DNA of 64,000 nucleotides from Mytilus trossulus (taxonomy: Eukaryota > Mollusca > Bivalvia > Mytilida > Mytilidae), in the NCBI RefSeq assembly GCF_036588685.1, contig NC_086375.1, forward strand, positions 52,646,955 through 52,710,954, given 5' to 3'. Below the pieces are notes generated by a model. That model ran no database searches, was not told the origin of the DNA, and worked only from the letters and a program-made list of their open reading frames with translations. A program made the translations under genes and the position numbers. Shown piece by piece: positions 47,838 to 59,000 of the stretch; within the stretch, counting starts at the first letter, position 1, and the number at the start of each line of letters is the position of its first letter.

Positions 47838-48998
47838 GGCACTGGCTACGGTTACATGGAAATGTAACAATAATAAAAATATTATTGTTACATTGGAGAC
47901 TAATTGCCGGAATGCAAAGTTGGGTAAGGAACTGATTAATTATGAATGTAACAATAATTATTGAGGCTACAGTTACATTGCGTTATGTTACACGAAAAAC
48001 AGTAATGTACGCTAGATTTATTAAACTTAAATTGTTTTGTTGCTTAATTCTTTCATATGTACTAAATAATACTTGTTAAAATGATAAATAATAAATATCA
48101 TTATTCAAATACAAATGGTGTTTAAATAGTTTAACGTATTAATGGTTTTGATTTTCTTAAAGATACATGTATACTACTTCTGATAAGTAGTGCCAAAGGC
48201 TAAAAATATAGTTCATGATGGTTTATTGTTGAGAACTCGGGCTGAGAAAAGTGTGCCCTTCTAAGTATTTAACTGCACAGCTACTTTTATAACTTTCATT
48301 ATACTTTGAACAATGGACGAAGAGAATCCTATTACCAATTTTGTATTGGGTGAAACTGAGTAGTCTTAGGGTGAAAGCATTAAAACTTGGGATGCGTTTT
48401 AAACGAAACTGAAACAATATCAAGACACAAACCTACAATCAAAAGCAAAGTTTGCTAACTGTGAACTTAAATACTATGAACTTCTGTATACATGTTACGA
48501 TGATGTATCCATCCTCAATCTCGTCCATGGCCAGGATGACGTAATTTCGTTTCAAAATCAGATGGAGCTCACCCAAACCAAAGGTATTTTTTTCTCCTTT
48601 TTTAACCAATATACATATATACGGATATTGCTTGGAGTTGTTTCCTCAAAAATTTGTCGGACTTGAACATGCTCCAAAAAAAAACACTTCAATGACTGGA
48701 TATGAAGAAACTGTCATTCTAAATAAAAAAATCAAGAAAGTGTATGTTATTATTGTGTATATTTTATATAAAATAAATGTCTTTAACATTTATTATCATT
48801 AGTACATATATTACTAGCCCCATCGTACATTGCTGTTTTTCATGTAACAATAACGCCATGTAACCGTAGCCTCAATAATTATTGTTACATTCGTAATTAA
48901 TCGGTTCCTTACCCAACAATGCATTCCGGCAATTAGTCTCCAATGTAACAATAATATTTTTATTATTGTTACATTTCCATGTAACCGTGGCCAGTGCC
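47838..48998. mobile_element. Mutator-like (MULE-type) non-autonomous TIR element, 1161 bp
   Basis: The long inverted terminal repeats (47838-48010 and 48825-48998, about 173 bp, few mismatches) start GGCACTGGCTACGGTTACAT and GGCACTGGCCACGGTTACAT. They are flanked by a perfect 9-bp duplication. Within each arm are sub-palindromes of the type AATGTAACAATAAT. Long TIRs with a 9-bp duplication fit the Mutator superfamily. The interior lacks a transposase but carries a degraded coding-like stretch at 48313-48583. Confidence 0.85.
48313..48583 (+). pseudogene. Degraded coding-like segment inside the Mutator-like element
   Basis: From ATG (MDEENPITNFVLGETE) one frame runs 90 codons with only three stops (48361, 48367, 48400). 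The last 60 codons are fully open and protein-like ('YYELLYTCYDDVSILNLVHG', 'QDDVISFQNQMEL'). It ends at ACCAAAG|GTATTT, a possible donor. It could be a captured host gene fragment, as in Pack-MULEs, or a relic of the element's own gene. I do not recognise the peptide. Confidence 0.4.
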
Positions 48999-49007
48999 TA
49001 AGGTTAA
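48999..49007. repeat. Right 9-bp target-site duplication of the Mutator-like element
   Basis: TAAGGTTAA follows the element end GCCAGTGCC directly and matches 47829-47837 without mismatch. Confidence 0.85.
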
Positions 49008-49620
49008 ATGTAGGGACTGCAATAATTTTGCAGAACTACTTTGTTTCAAAGCCTGAGCAAATAACGTTCTATTTGTAATTCAAAATGAAATTACTTGTCA
49101 ACCTTTTAAGCCAATATCAATTTTTCGGGAAGAAGTCTCATATTTAATACATAAATAGCGTGACCTAGAACAGGTAAGAAGGTAAAAACGTGAAAATCAC
49201 ACACGTGCCATCGTTCGGATTACCTCTAGTTTTATAATAGAGATCAAATGTCCTTGACCTCAGTAATATAATTATTGATATGACAATGTTATATCATACC
49301 TTTTGAGGGGGAAACAATCTAAAAAGGTAACAATTTAACGATATTTATGGTTAAGATAGCATGTATATATACAATGTATTCATATTTTCTTATAACTTCA
49401 ACTTCGGCTCATCATGATATCGTTTACAGTCATAATTATATTTTTGACAGTTTTGTTTACATTTCTCTTTCTGTGTCTGAATGAATATCGTCGTGACGAT
49501 AACATCGCTGGCATTAATGCCATTAGCCTTTTACGATTTCTGTTCATTACAATAGGTTTAATAGTGAATCGAGGTACCGATTATCAGACTTTTTGTACCA
49601 GTTGAAACAAATAAGCTAGC
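49008..49620. other. Non-coding interval
   Basis: Includes a hydrophobic open frame at 49414-49605 that lacks splice or conservation cues. No gene supported. Confidence 0.35.
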
Positions 49621-49624
49621 TACT

Positions 49625-49990
49625 TGGCCATGGTGAGATCTGTACTAGAATACGATTAGCTCACAACCAGGGAAATAGAAAAGATAGAAAGCATACAGTA
49701 AAGAGGTCTACATTTCATCTTGCACGACTTCAAGTTCCGAGAAACATGGTACGTAACAAATATGCTTTCAAATCTGGAAGTACCACCTCTTCAAGTACAG
49801 TCAGAGGAAACATCAGAGGCTGACTTTGTTCTACAAAGTGGTTTAGGGATTGGTGCTAACTATTAAACCATCAAACTACCTGCAAGAATCCAGAAAAAAA
49901 CGCCAAGTCAAGGCAAAATTCTTGAGTTAAACTGATCGACTGCTTTTAACAGACATCCAAAATAAAAGAACTCTTTTTTTCATAAAACAA
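49625..49990 (+). mobile_element. LINE reverse-transcriptase C-terminal remnant, second copy
   Basis: Across frame changes and stops it reads 'MVRSVLEYD', then 'IEKIESIQ*RGLHFILHDF', then 'WYVTNMLSNLEVPPLQ', then 'LFYKVV*GLVLTIKPSNYLQ'. This is the order of the RT C-terminal region in the same LINE class as 47096-47335. Non-functional. Confidence 0.7.
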
Positions 49991-51715
49991 TAGTGTAGTA
50001 GAACCATTTTGAAGATAAGTTGAACATTGTATGCCAAAAGACAGTTGAGGAATTCACAGGCGCCCTTCAAAAGCTAATAAAGACTAACCAACCAGCTCTC
50101 CTTCCAGTGCACATATATATCGATCTGTGATAAGGATCAGGCACTGTGAAACATACAGATACAAATAAAGATCTACATGTTATATATACATATACTTAAA
50201 CGTAATAGGTAAAACGGGTCTTTCACCCAAAATTCAGATAAATTATACATGTTTTACTTTATCTTTATTAGGCATGATTACTGGTGTATGATTTGTTTTT
50301 ATTATGGAGTGTTTAAAGTTCCAAAATCTCTACTGATCTTATGTTGTACTGCAGTTCAGGAAAGGTACAAATGCATTAACAAATGTGTCCCCACCCGAAC
50401 TGTGTTGTATATGTATATGTACTGACTTTACATAATGGGTCTCATTGGTGTCTAAGTGTGACACAAGATTGCCAATTTTTTGTAAGCGTGTCACGTGAAA
50501 GTCAAATTATTGTGCCTTGAAAAAGGAAAATGAAGTCTTGTGGGACACGGAAATTACAGAAAAATGAGAATTGCTTACGTACATAGTGTAAACGGGATAC
50601 AGGAATCTGATGAAACAGTAAGCCGAATTCCAGGATCAGACCCCCCCTTGAATAAGACCCCCTACACAAAACTATAGATTTGCTTTCGCACACATCTATT
50701 GGGTCAGGGAAACATGGTTCACAGTATCATAAGGACCATAAGATATGTAGGAGTTATGATTCTGCAGCTAGAAAATACTAGGCATAATTTTTACAGTAAT
50801 GTATACATGGTATATGGATATTGAAATATCTGAAAACCTGTCTTATAAAAAACTGTTTGCCTATGATGATGTGGTGTTGATGGTGCTTTGATGGAAAAGA
50901 ACTGTCCACATCTTCCAGTATGTCTTATAGATTCTCCAATCAAGTATATATAAAAAATGATTTTATTAATCAATGTGTGCACCTTCAAGAATTGAAATAC
51001 TAAAAAATGGTCCAGCTTGGTAAAAAAAACGTTTGGATCAGAACACCAATGATTCTTTGATTTTAATGTCCTCAATCTTCAAGTTGCCAAGCATAACTCT
51101 ACTTCCATCTAAATTTTAGATAAAATATATAAGTAAACCTCTTATTTTGGTCAATTGGCTTCTGTTGGGTATGGTTGGCATAATTTTAATTATTAATGAA
51201 ACATTCTGAGCTTAGTAATAAGAAGAATCAATAATTTAATGTAAAAAAATATTGTTTTTATGGAAATAGATAATATTATTGTGTTATTTAAAGAACAAAT
51301 TCACTATTGCTGAGAAAATTCAATTCCTAGCAAGTTATTTTAAAGCAACATAGTATGCCTTACCAAAATGTAGGTGGCGGATGTTATAATTATGGTTATT
51401 GTTTCTAAAAATAGTTCAGTAAAACTAAATACTTTTTCAAAAACACTTCATCTGTAGTCTGAACTGTGATGTAGTAGCATTCCTTTCAGTTTCAAGGAAA
51501 AATTTGAGTTTCCACCAATGGTCACCACCTCAGTCATACATTTTTGTATTTCAGAGACTGAGAGATTTTTACATAGAAACAAATTTACATGGCTTTACAA
51601 AAAAGGATTGCATTGATTACATGTTGTAGGTCATTGTTACATGTATATTAAAATTCATATGGATCCATGCATTTTTCAAACAGTAAAACTTGTTTAAGCC
51701 CCACTGAAGCGAATA
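49991..51715. other. Non-coding interval
   Basis: No gene supported; short frames on the minus strand at 50502-50693 and 50791-51075 have no splice context or recognisable motif. A C run lies at 50639-50648. Confidence 0.4.
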
Positions 51716-52215
51716 TCACCAATGTGGCATCAAGTTGTACCATAAGGCCTTGTCTGTATGTTTGGAAATTGATTTATGTTCTATAATTTTAGTTTGCGTC
51801 AACCAAGTGTTATGAACATTATACACAATGCTTATTACAAAACACGAATCAAGTTGAATTTGGGTGGCATAGATTTTAGCTGTCCAGTGTTTTGCCCCTT
51901 TAAATGAAAATTGCTCTTTTTTTTCATTTTCCAACTTAGATTAGCCTCAACCAAATTTTATGAGATTTACATGATTTATACCCAGTGTTTATCACTACAA
52001 AACTCAGATCTATTGTGGATTTAGGTAGCGTCTTTTTTTTATGCTAGCAGGGGCGACATCTGCCATCATCTATCTGTATCCCATGGACACATTCCCCATT
52101 TTTTTTTCCATCTTAATTTGTATATTTTGCATGGATTAGTATGATTTGGAAATTGATATGTCTTACATTTGCTGTTACATTTTTCTTCATGATATTGAAG
52201 AAAATATTTGAATGC
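51716..52215. repeat. Diverged tandem repeat, about 2.5 units
   Basis: Three successive segments share the order: 'TTCCAACTTAGATTAG'-like start, 'AACCAA.TTTTATGA', 'ACACAATG/CCCAGTGTTTAT', 'ACAAAAC.C.GAT', 'GGTGGCAT/GGTAGCGT'. Unit length is roughly 180-190 bp and divergence is high. Confidence 0.45.
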
Positions 52216-52528
52216 TATTATCATGATTATATGAGCATCTGAATATCTCATTTTTATAAAAAAAAAAAAAATGTGAGGCCAAGTCCCTTGTGTAAGGGTA
52301 AAACTGAAGAAAGTAAAAAATATAATTTCAATGCTAAATATTTATCATCTGAATTGTAAGCAGTACTTGGTCATACATGTACCTTTTTCATATAGTACAT
52401 ATTGCTGTGTTAGATTTTGATACAGGAGAGAAATATCAAGTATATATTTTTAAAATGTTTAGTTTCAATAGAAGAAATAAACAACTGGAAACAATGTCAA
52501 AGCATGAGCTGTCATTTACACCTTTTTA

Positions 52529-54180
52529 GCTCACCTGGCCCGAAGGGCCAAGTGAGCTTTTCTCATCACTTGGCGTCCGGCGTCCGTCGTCGTCCGTCGT
52601 CGTCGTCGTCGTCCGTCGTCGTCCTGCGTCCGGCGTTAACTTTTACAAAAATCTTCTCCTCTGAAACTACTGGGCCAAATTTAACCAAACTTGGCCACAA
52701 TCATCATTGGGGTATCTAGTTTAAAAATTGTGTCCGGTGACCCCGCCAACTAACCAAGATGGCCGCCATGGCTATAAATAGAACATAGGGGTAAAATGCA
52801 GTTTTTGGCTTATAACTCAAAAACCAAAGCATTTAGGGCAAATCTGACATGGGGTAATATTGTTAATCAGGTTAAGATCTATCTGCCCTGAAATTTTCAG
52901 ATGAATCTGACATTCCGTTGTTAGGTTGCTGCCCCTGAATTGGTAATTTTAAGGAAATTTTGTTGTTTTTGGTTATTATCTTGAATATTATTTCAGATAG
53001 AGATAAACTGTAAAAAGCAATAATGTTCAGCAAAGTAAGATCTACAAATAAGTCAACATGACCAAAATGATCAGTTGACCACTTTAGGAGTTATTGCCCT
53101 TTATAGTCAATTTTTAACCATTTTTCGTAAATCTTAGTAATCTTTTACAAAAATCTTCTCCTCTGAAACTGCTGGGCCAAATTATTTGAAACTTGGCCAC
53201 AATCATCATTGGGGTATCTAGTTTAAAAATTGTGTCCGGTGACCCCGCCAACTAACCAAGATGACCGCCATGGCTATAAATAGAACATAGGGGTAAAATG
53301 CAGTTTTTGGCTTATAACTCAAAAACCAAATCATTTAGAGCAAATCTGACATGGGTAAAATTGTTAATCAGGTGAAGATCTATCTGCCCTGAAATTTTCA
53401 GATGAATTGGACAACCTGTTTTTGGGTTGCGGCCCCTGAATTGGTAATTTTAAGGAAATTTTGCTGTTTTTGGTTATTATATTGAATATTATTATAGATA
53501 TAGGTAAACTGTAAACAGCAATAATGTTCAGCAAGGTCAGATTTACAAATAAAGTCAACATGACCAAAATGGTCAGTTGACCTCTTTAGGAGTTATTGCC
53601 CTTTAAAGTCAATTTTTAACCATTTTTCGTAAATTTTATATATCTTTTACTAAAATCTTCTTCTCTGAAACTGCTGTGCCAAATTGATCCAAACTTGGCC
53701 ACAATCATCTTTGGGGTTTCTTGTTTAAAAAATGTGTCCGGTGACCTGGCCATCAAACCAAGATGGCCGCCACGGCTAAAAATAGAACATAGGGGTAAAA
53801 TGCAGTTTTTGGCTTATAACTCAAAAACCAAATAATTTAGAGAAAATCTGACATGAAGTAAAATTGTTAATCAGGTCAAGATCTATCTGCCCTGAAATTT
53901 TCAGATGAATTGGACAACCTGTTTTTGGGTTCCGGCCCCTGAATTGGTAATTTTAAGGAAATTTTGCTGTTTTATTTTGAATATTATTATAGATATAGGT
54001 AAACTGTAAACAGCAATAATGTTCAGCAAAGTAAGATCTACAAATAAGTCAACATAAACGAAATGGTCAATTGACCCCTGTAGGAGTTATTGACCTTTGT
54101 AGTCAATTTTCAATCTGCTTCCTTTGTTTAATATTCACATAGACCAAGGTGAGCGACACAGGCTCTTTAGAGCCTCTAGT
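52529..54180 (+). mobile_element. Helentron-like non-autonomous element with three core repeats
   Basis: The 5' end AGCTCACCTGGCCCGAAGGG forms a hairpin with CCAAGTGAGCT and is followed by a CGTCGTCGTC tract. The 3' end has the hairpin GGCTCTTTAGAGCC followed by TCTAGT. Between them a core unit of about 490 bp is present three times (starts near 52645, 53145 and 53640), each with 'ATCTTCTCCTCTGAAAC', 'AAGATGGCCGCCATGGCT' and 'GCAGTTTTTGGCTTATAACT' or variants. No coding capacity. Terminal hairpins, a CTAG-like end and tandem cores fit helentron-derived (HINE/pearl-type) elements of bivalves; class is inference. Confidence 0.75.
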
Positions 54181-55329
54181 TATTTTGCAGAATGGAAACC
54201 TCTATATAACAGTAGGATGTGATTAACTTAGCTGAAGCTGAAAATCAATACAGAGTTTTCAAAGGTCTGTAGATAATTACGCACAATACAGTTGTTAGCA
54301 TAAGATTACACCTGATATTTAGTCATTTGGTTAGATAGAAATATAGGGAATACAAGTGAAAATAGTTTATTTGTAAAAGTAGTACATTACCAATTTAGTT
54401 AAAAAAACTGTTCAGGATTTATTTATTTATTTAAAAATGTGGATTTATTGTTGACGCATAATATAGTGTTAATTTTGTGTTTGTGACAGTTTAATTATAA
54501 AGGTAGTGAGATTGTATTTCTTTATTGTTGACACATTCATAATATCTAGTATTGATAACAACTCCTCAAGAAATGGTTGTTGGAATAAATAAAAGTGCTC
54601 AATATGATTGTCAGGTAAAGTATAATTACATAAATTAACATTATTAATGTTGTTATCTAAGTCTGCTCATGTGTCAATAATCACATTTATATTTCCTTTT
54701 TACGATAAGCGACATTGTAATTGCATGCATTCTGAAGATGACTTTCGTTTAACAGGTAACCATTCTAATGTGACTTCATTTTTTTTTATTAGATTGATTG
54801 TTTGCTGAACGATCAGTGTTAAAAATTTCAGGACGATTCCAAAAAAGAAAAAGCATATTCCATGTATAGGACAGGTTCCTAAAATAATGTAAAATACAAA
54901 TCAAAACCATGCAGTTTTCTGAAACTAACACATGTACAGCAACAGTGTAGTCTGGAGATTAATTTGGAAGGAAAATACTTTATATTAATATCTTTCAATT
55001 GTGATAGCATAAAGACTTTGGTTACCTCTGTCTCATGTACACACTAACTTACTAAGTCACTGGACGAAAGATATGACAAATAAAAGGTATACCCAAATAA
55101 CAACACACTACAATGAAAAAAAAAATACCTATCTTTGTCTTATATAAGTTACTATACCATGAAGTATCACAAAGGAGGGGGTCACTTACTGTGTAAAGAG
55201 GGGAAGGGATGAGCTGCAGGAATAGGATTCTATTTGCAGCTTTATGGTCAAGAAATTAAGGTGAAATATATGACAAGGTTGCTGGATAAAATCAGAAGCT
55301 ATCGAAACGATGACATCAGATAAATAGAG
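54181..55329. other. Non-coding interval
   Basis: AT-rich; no gene supported. The timeless promoter or an upstream 5' UTR exon may lie here or in the next kilobase. Confidence 0.35.
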
Positions 55330-55746
55330 AATATTATATAGCATTTTCAATATCACACCTGCATCAACCCGAGACATCAATATAATCACGAGAGCTCTGC
55401 TCGAGGGATTATATTAATTGAGGATTGATACAGTGTGTGATATTGAAAATGCCATATCATATACACTTTATTATATACTTAGTAGTATTTCAGATTTTAT
55501 TTCTCATAGACTGAACAAATTTCTCGGTAGCTAGAAATATCAAAGTTTGCTTCATCACCACCGTCTTTGAAAAAAAAGCATTATGATATATTATTAAATG
55601 AAGTGACGTCATACAGATTAAAGGTGTGATAAAGCCTTTGCAACCATGCTGATATCGATATCATCACGGGTGGTTGATACAGCAAGCTTGCCAATGAGTG
55701 TATTACACATACCATTTATCTGTATTTACTACTAAGTATATAATAA
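55330..55746. mobile_element. Nested foldback/MITE structure upstream of timeless
   Basis: The outer 20-bp inverted repeat TTATTATATACTTAGTAGTA (55468-55487) pairs exactly with 55727-55746, defining a 279-bp element. Left of it, 'GCATTTTCAATATCACAC' (55341-55358) pairs with 'GTGTGATATTGAAAATGCC' (55434-55452) around an ATATAATCACGAGAGCTCTG/CGAGGGATTATAT palindrome. No target duplication was identified. Confidence 0.6.
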
Positions 55747-56080
55747 TGATGTTTTCCATATGTATAAATGCCTAAAAATATAAATTATTGTTGTTAATAA
55801 AAGTAAATGCCTTAGGTATCTATCTCTCCATGAAAAAGTGTAATCATGCAAGCTAATAATGAATTTTTAGGTAAAAAATATATGATATGTTTGTTTTTTA
55901 TAATTCAAGATACATATGAAAAGAGTGGAGTACTGGACGTCTCAGATGCTCAATATCTTATGTAAAAGTATACATATTGTCCTTGAACTTTTGTAAATTT
56001 TTCTGCATGTGAACATTGTTTTATATTGAAATGTTTTGTTTCAGAAAGCATTAGAAGCCGATAACAATCAAACCAGCAGC

Positions 56081-59000
56081 ATGGATTGGAACAGAGGAGG
56101 ATCACATTGTATCATGAATGTTGGGGTTAACAGCATGTGTAGTAACCTTGGTTACTTAGAAGATGGGGAATATATCACATCTGATGATTGTGAAGGTACT
56201 TTTATATCCCTGTTTTGATAAATTCCCCTTTAATTATAAGTAAAAAAGATTGAACTGTTATACACTATGTCTATGGTATAGTATGGTTAGCAATTATAGC
56301 TCAACTTCTCTACTTAACCCATAATAGATTTACCATAAAATGATAAGTTTTTAATATTTTGCCATTTTTTAATTTATTTTTAACTTTAACGAAAATCATA
56401 TATAATATCATTATGTTTTCAAGCAACAATCTCTGCAAAATTCTAATTATAAAGTGTTGTTTTCATTTCTTACACAAATTTATTTTTATTCATTATACAT
56501 GTTATAAAAATATTTATAATAAAAAAAAGCTAAGTGTATACATATAATTCAGAGTTTAATATGACATCCATTATCACTGAACTATTTACATATTTGTGTA
56601 GGGGACAGCTGAAGGACTCCCTTAGTGGCCTTTGGCTGATGTCTGCTCTATGGTTGGATTGTTGTCTATTTGGCACATTCCCCATTTCCATTCTCTAATT
56701 TCAAATAAAAAAAAAAACATAAAATAGGACTGAGATTATGCATATGTCAATATTGGCTTGTTGGAAGAGCCTACTTATATCTAGTTTCAAATTAATTATG
56801 TTTGATCACATTTTAATGCATCAGAGTAGAATTTCAGTTTTACATCTCATATTTTAGATACATTGATAGAACTTTTAAAGAACCTTCAAGAAGAGAACCC
56901 CATACAGAGAGCATACAGGAGGCAACTATGTTTCTCCAGAATCATAGAACTGGTAATGATTTAAGATTGCATGTTATTTTTTTAAATTTATTAGGCTCAA
57001 AGTATATATATAATTCGTCTAATTAGATCTGTAATGTACTTTCTTTTTAACTGTTCACAATGAATTCAACCTAAATTTGGAATCTTGTCTGTCTGGTCTT
57101 GTTTGTCAGATACATCTGACTCCAAACCATGTGTAACATACTACAAGAATAGTATTTGCTAGTGTACATGTTTTATAAGTCTGGATTTAGAAATATGTCT
57201 TGCAACTCAATTAAGAATCATGTGTCATGTGTGTATCAATAAGTTTTTTTGAATTTGTTTTTTAACTGACTGATATACTTACAGGATATCATTCCATTGA
57301 TAAAGTATGTCAGAGACCAACCAGAGATATTCAGTGCTGCAATAAGGTAAATAGAATACTAGTCATGTGAAGGATTATATCAGAACGTCACTGTACCACA
57401 CTCATTAACATTTCAAATTTTCAATATGTTTCTATGTTTTGTACTGGATTAAAAAAAACCTGAATTTTGGTGAACAGATGGATTCTAGCAGATGATAAAT
57501 GGTTGAAAACCCTATTTTGACCTCAAAAAGATCTTTTTTTTTTGTCTTGATGGGAGTGCTTCTTCATTATCATATACTGTATGTCAGGTATTAATTCACA
57601 AGTTCAAGAGCCAAGGGCAAGTTATATTATAATTTTTGTTATCATTTGCAACTTTGGTGTTGCACGCATATACATTAAAATAATTTTTGCTATTATAGAA
57701 AATGTCACAGAGCAATCAAAAACCATGAGAAAAATAAATAAAAGGACAACATTATGATTAAAAGAAAAACAACAAAAAGACAACACTGTGCAAAATATTA
57801 CACAGAAACACAAGACAACACTATGGCTCAAAGAAAATCAACAAAATGACAACACTCCAAAAAACATTTACACAGAGAGCTAAAAACCAGATACCACTTG
57901 CTCAAAGAAAATGTCAAAAAGACAACACTTACCAAAAACAGTACACAGAAAACTCTAAACCTTTAACAGCACAAACTTGAAAGAAAAACCTTGTGTGAAC
58001 TCATGTGCCTAAGAAGGGTTAGCAATAAAATTAATTCAGAATTTTTCCAGAGTTTTGGAATTTAAAGCTTGACTTGTATAGAAACATGACATTGTATAGA
58101 AACATGTCTTGCTAAAGACAGTACCTGTATTTTGGTTATTTTTTATTGTTCATTGACATATATCCCAAATTTCTCCTTTTAATTCATTCTGATTTTTAAA
58201 AAGCTACCTCCTTTAAAACACAATTTTGTTTTAGTAAATTTATGTGTAATCCTTATTAACCTACTAATACATAATATATACTTCCTCAGATTACTTGCCT
58301 CACTGATCCAACCAGTTGAATGCCTGATTTTGGGTATACCTGTTGATGTTACATTGCCATGGGTTCCTGACGTGAAGAGAATGCTATTTACTACAAGAAA
58401 GCTGTGCAATGATAAAGACTTGATTCAAGCTATTGTCACAGAGATTATGACAGTTATAACTGATGTAAGTGGATAAAATGTAGATTTTACTATTGTCACA
58501 GAGATTATGACAGTTATAACTGATGTAAGTGGATAAAATGTAGATTTTACTATTGTCACAGAGATTATGACAGTTATAACTGATGTAAGTGGATAAAATG
58601 TAGATTTTACTATTTTCACAGAGATTATGACTTTTATAAGTGATGTAAGTGGATAAAATGTAGATTTTACTTTTGGCACAAAGATTATGACAGTTATTAC
58701 TGATGTGAGTAGATAAAATGTAGATTTTACTTTTGGCACAGAGATTATGACAGTTATTACTGATGTGAGTAGATAAAATGTAGATTTTTCTATTGTCACA
58801 GAGATAATGACATTTATAACTGATGTAAGTGGATAAAATGTAGATTTTACTTTTGTCAAAGAGATTATGACTTTTATAACTGATGTAAGTGGATAAACTG
58901 TAGATTTTACTTTTGTCACAGAGATTTTTACAGTTATAACTGATGTTTGTGGATACAATGTAGATTTTTCTATTGTCTCAGAAATTATGACAGCTTTAAC

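Noticed and set aside
48223..48423. 66-codon minus-strand frame inside the Mutator-like element
   Set aside because: It overlaps the plus-strand degraded coding segment and has no recognisable motif.
49414..49605. Small membrane protein (MISFTVIIIFLTVLFTFLF)
   Set aside because: Hydrophobic translations of T-rich DNA are expected by chance here; no promoter, splice site or similarity supports it.
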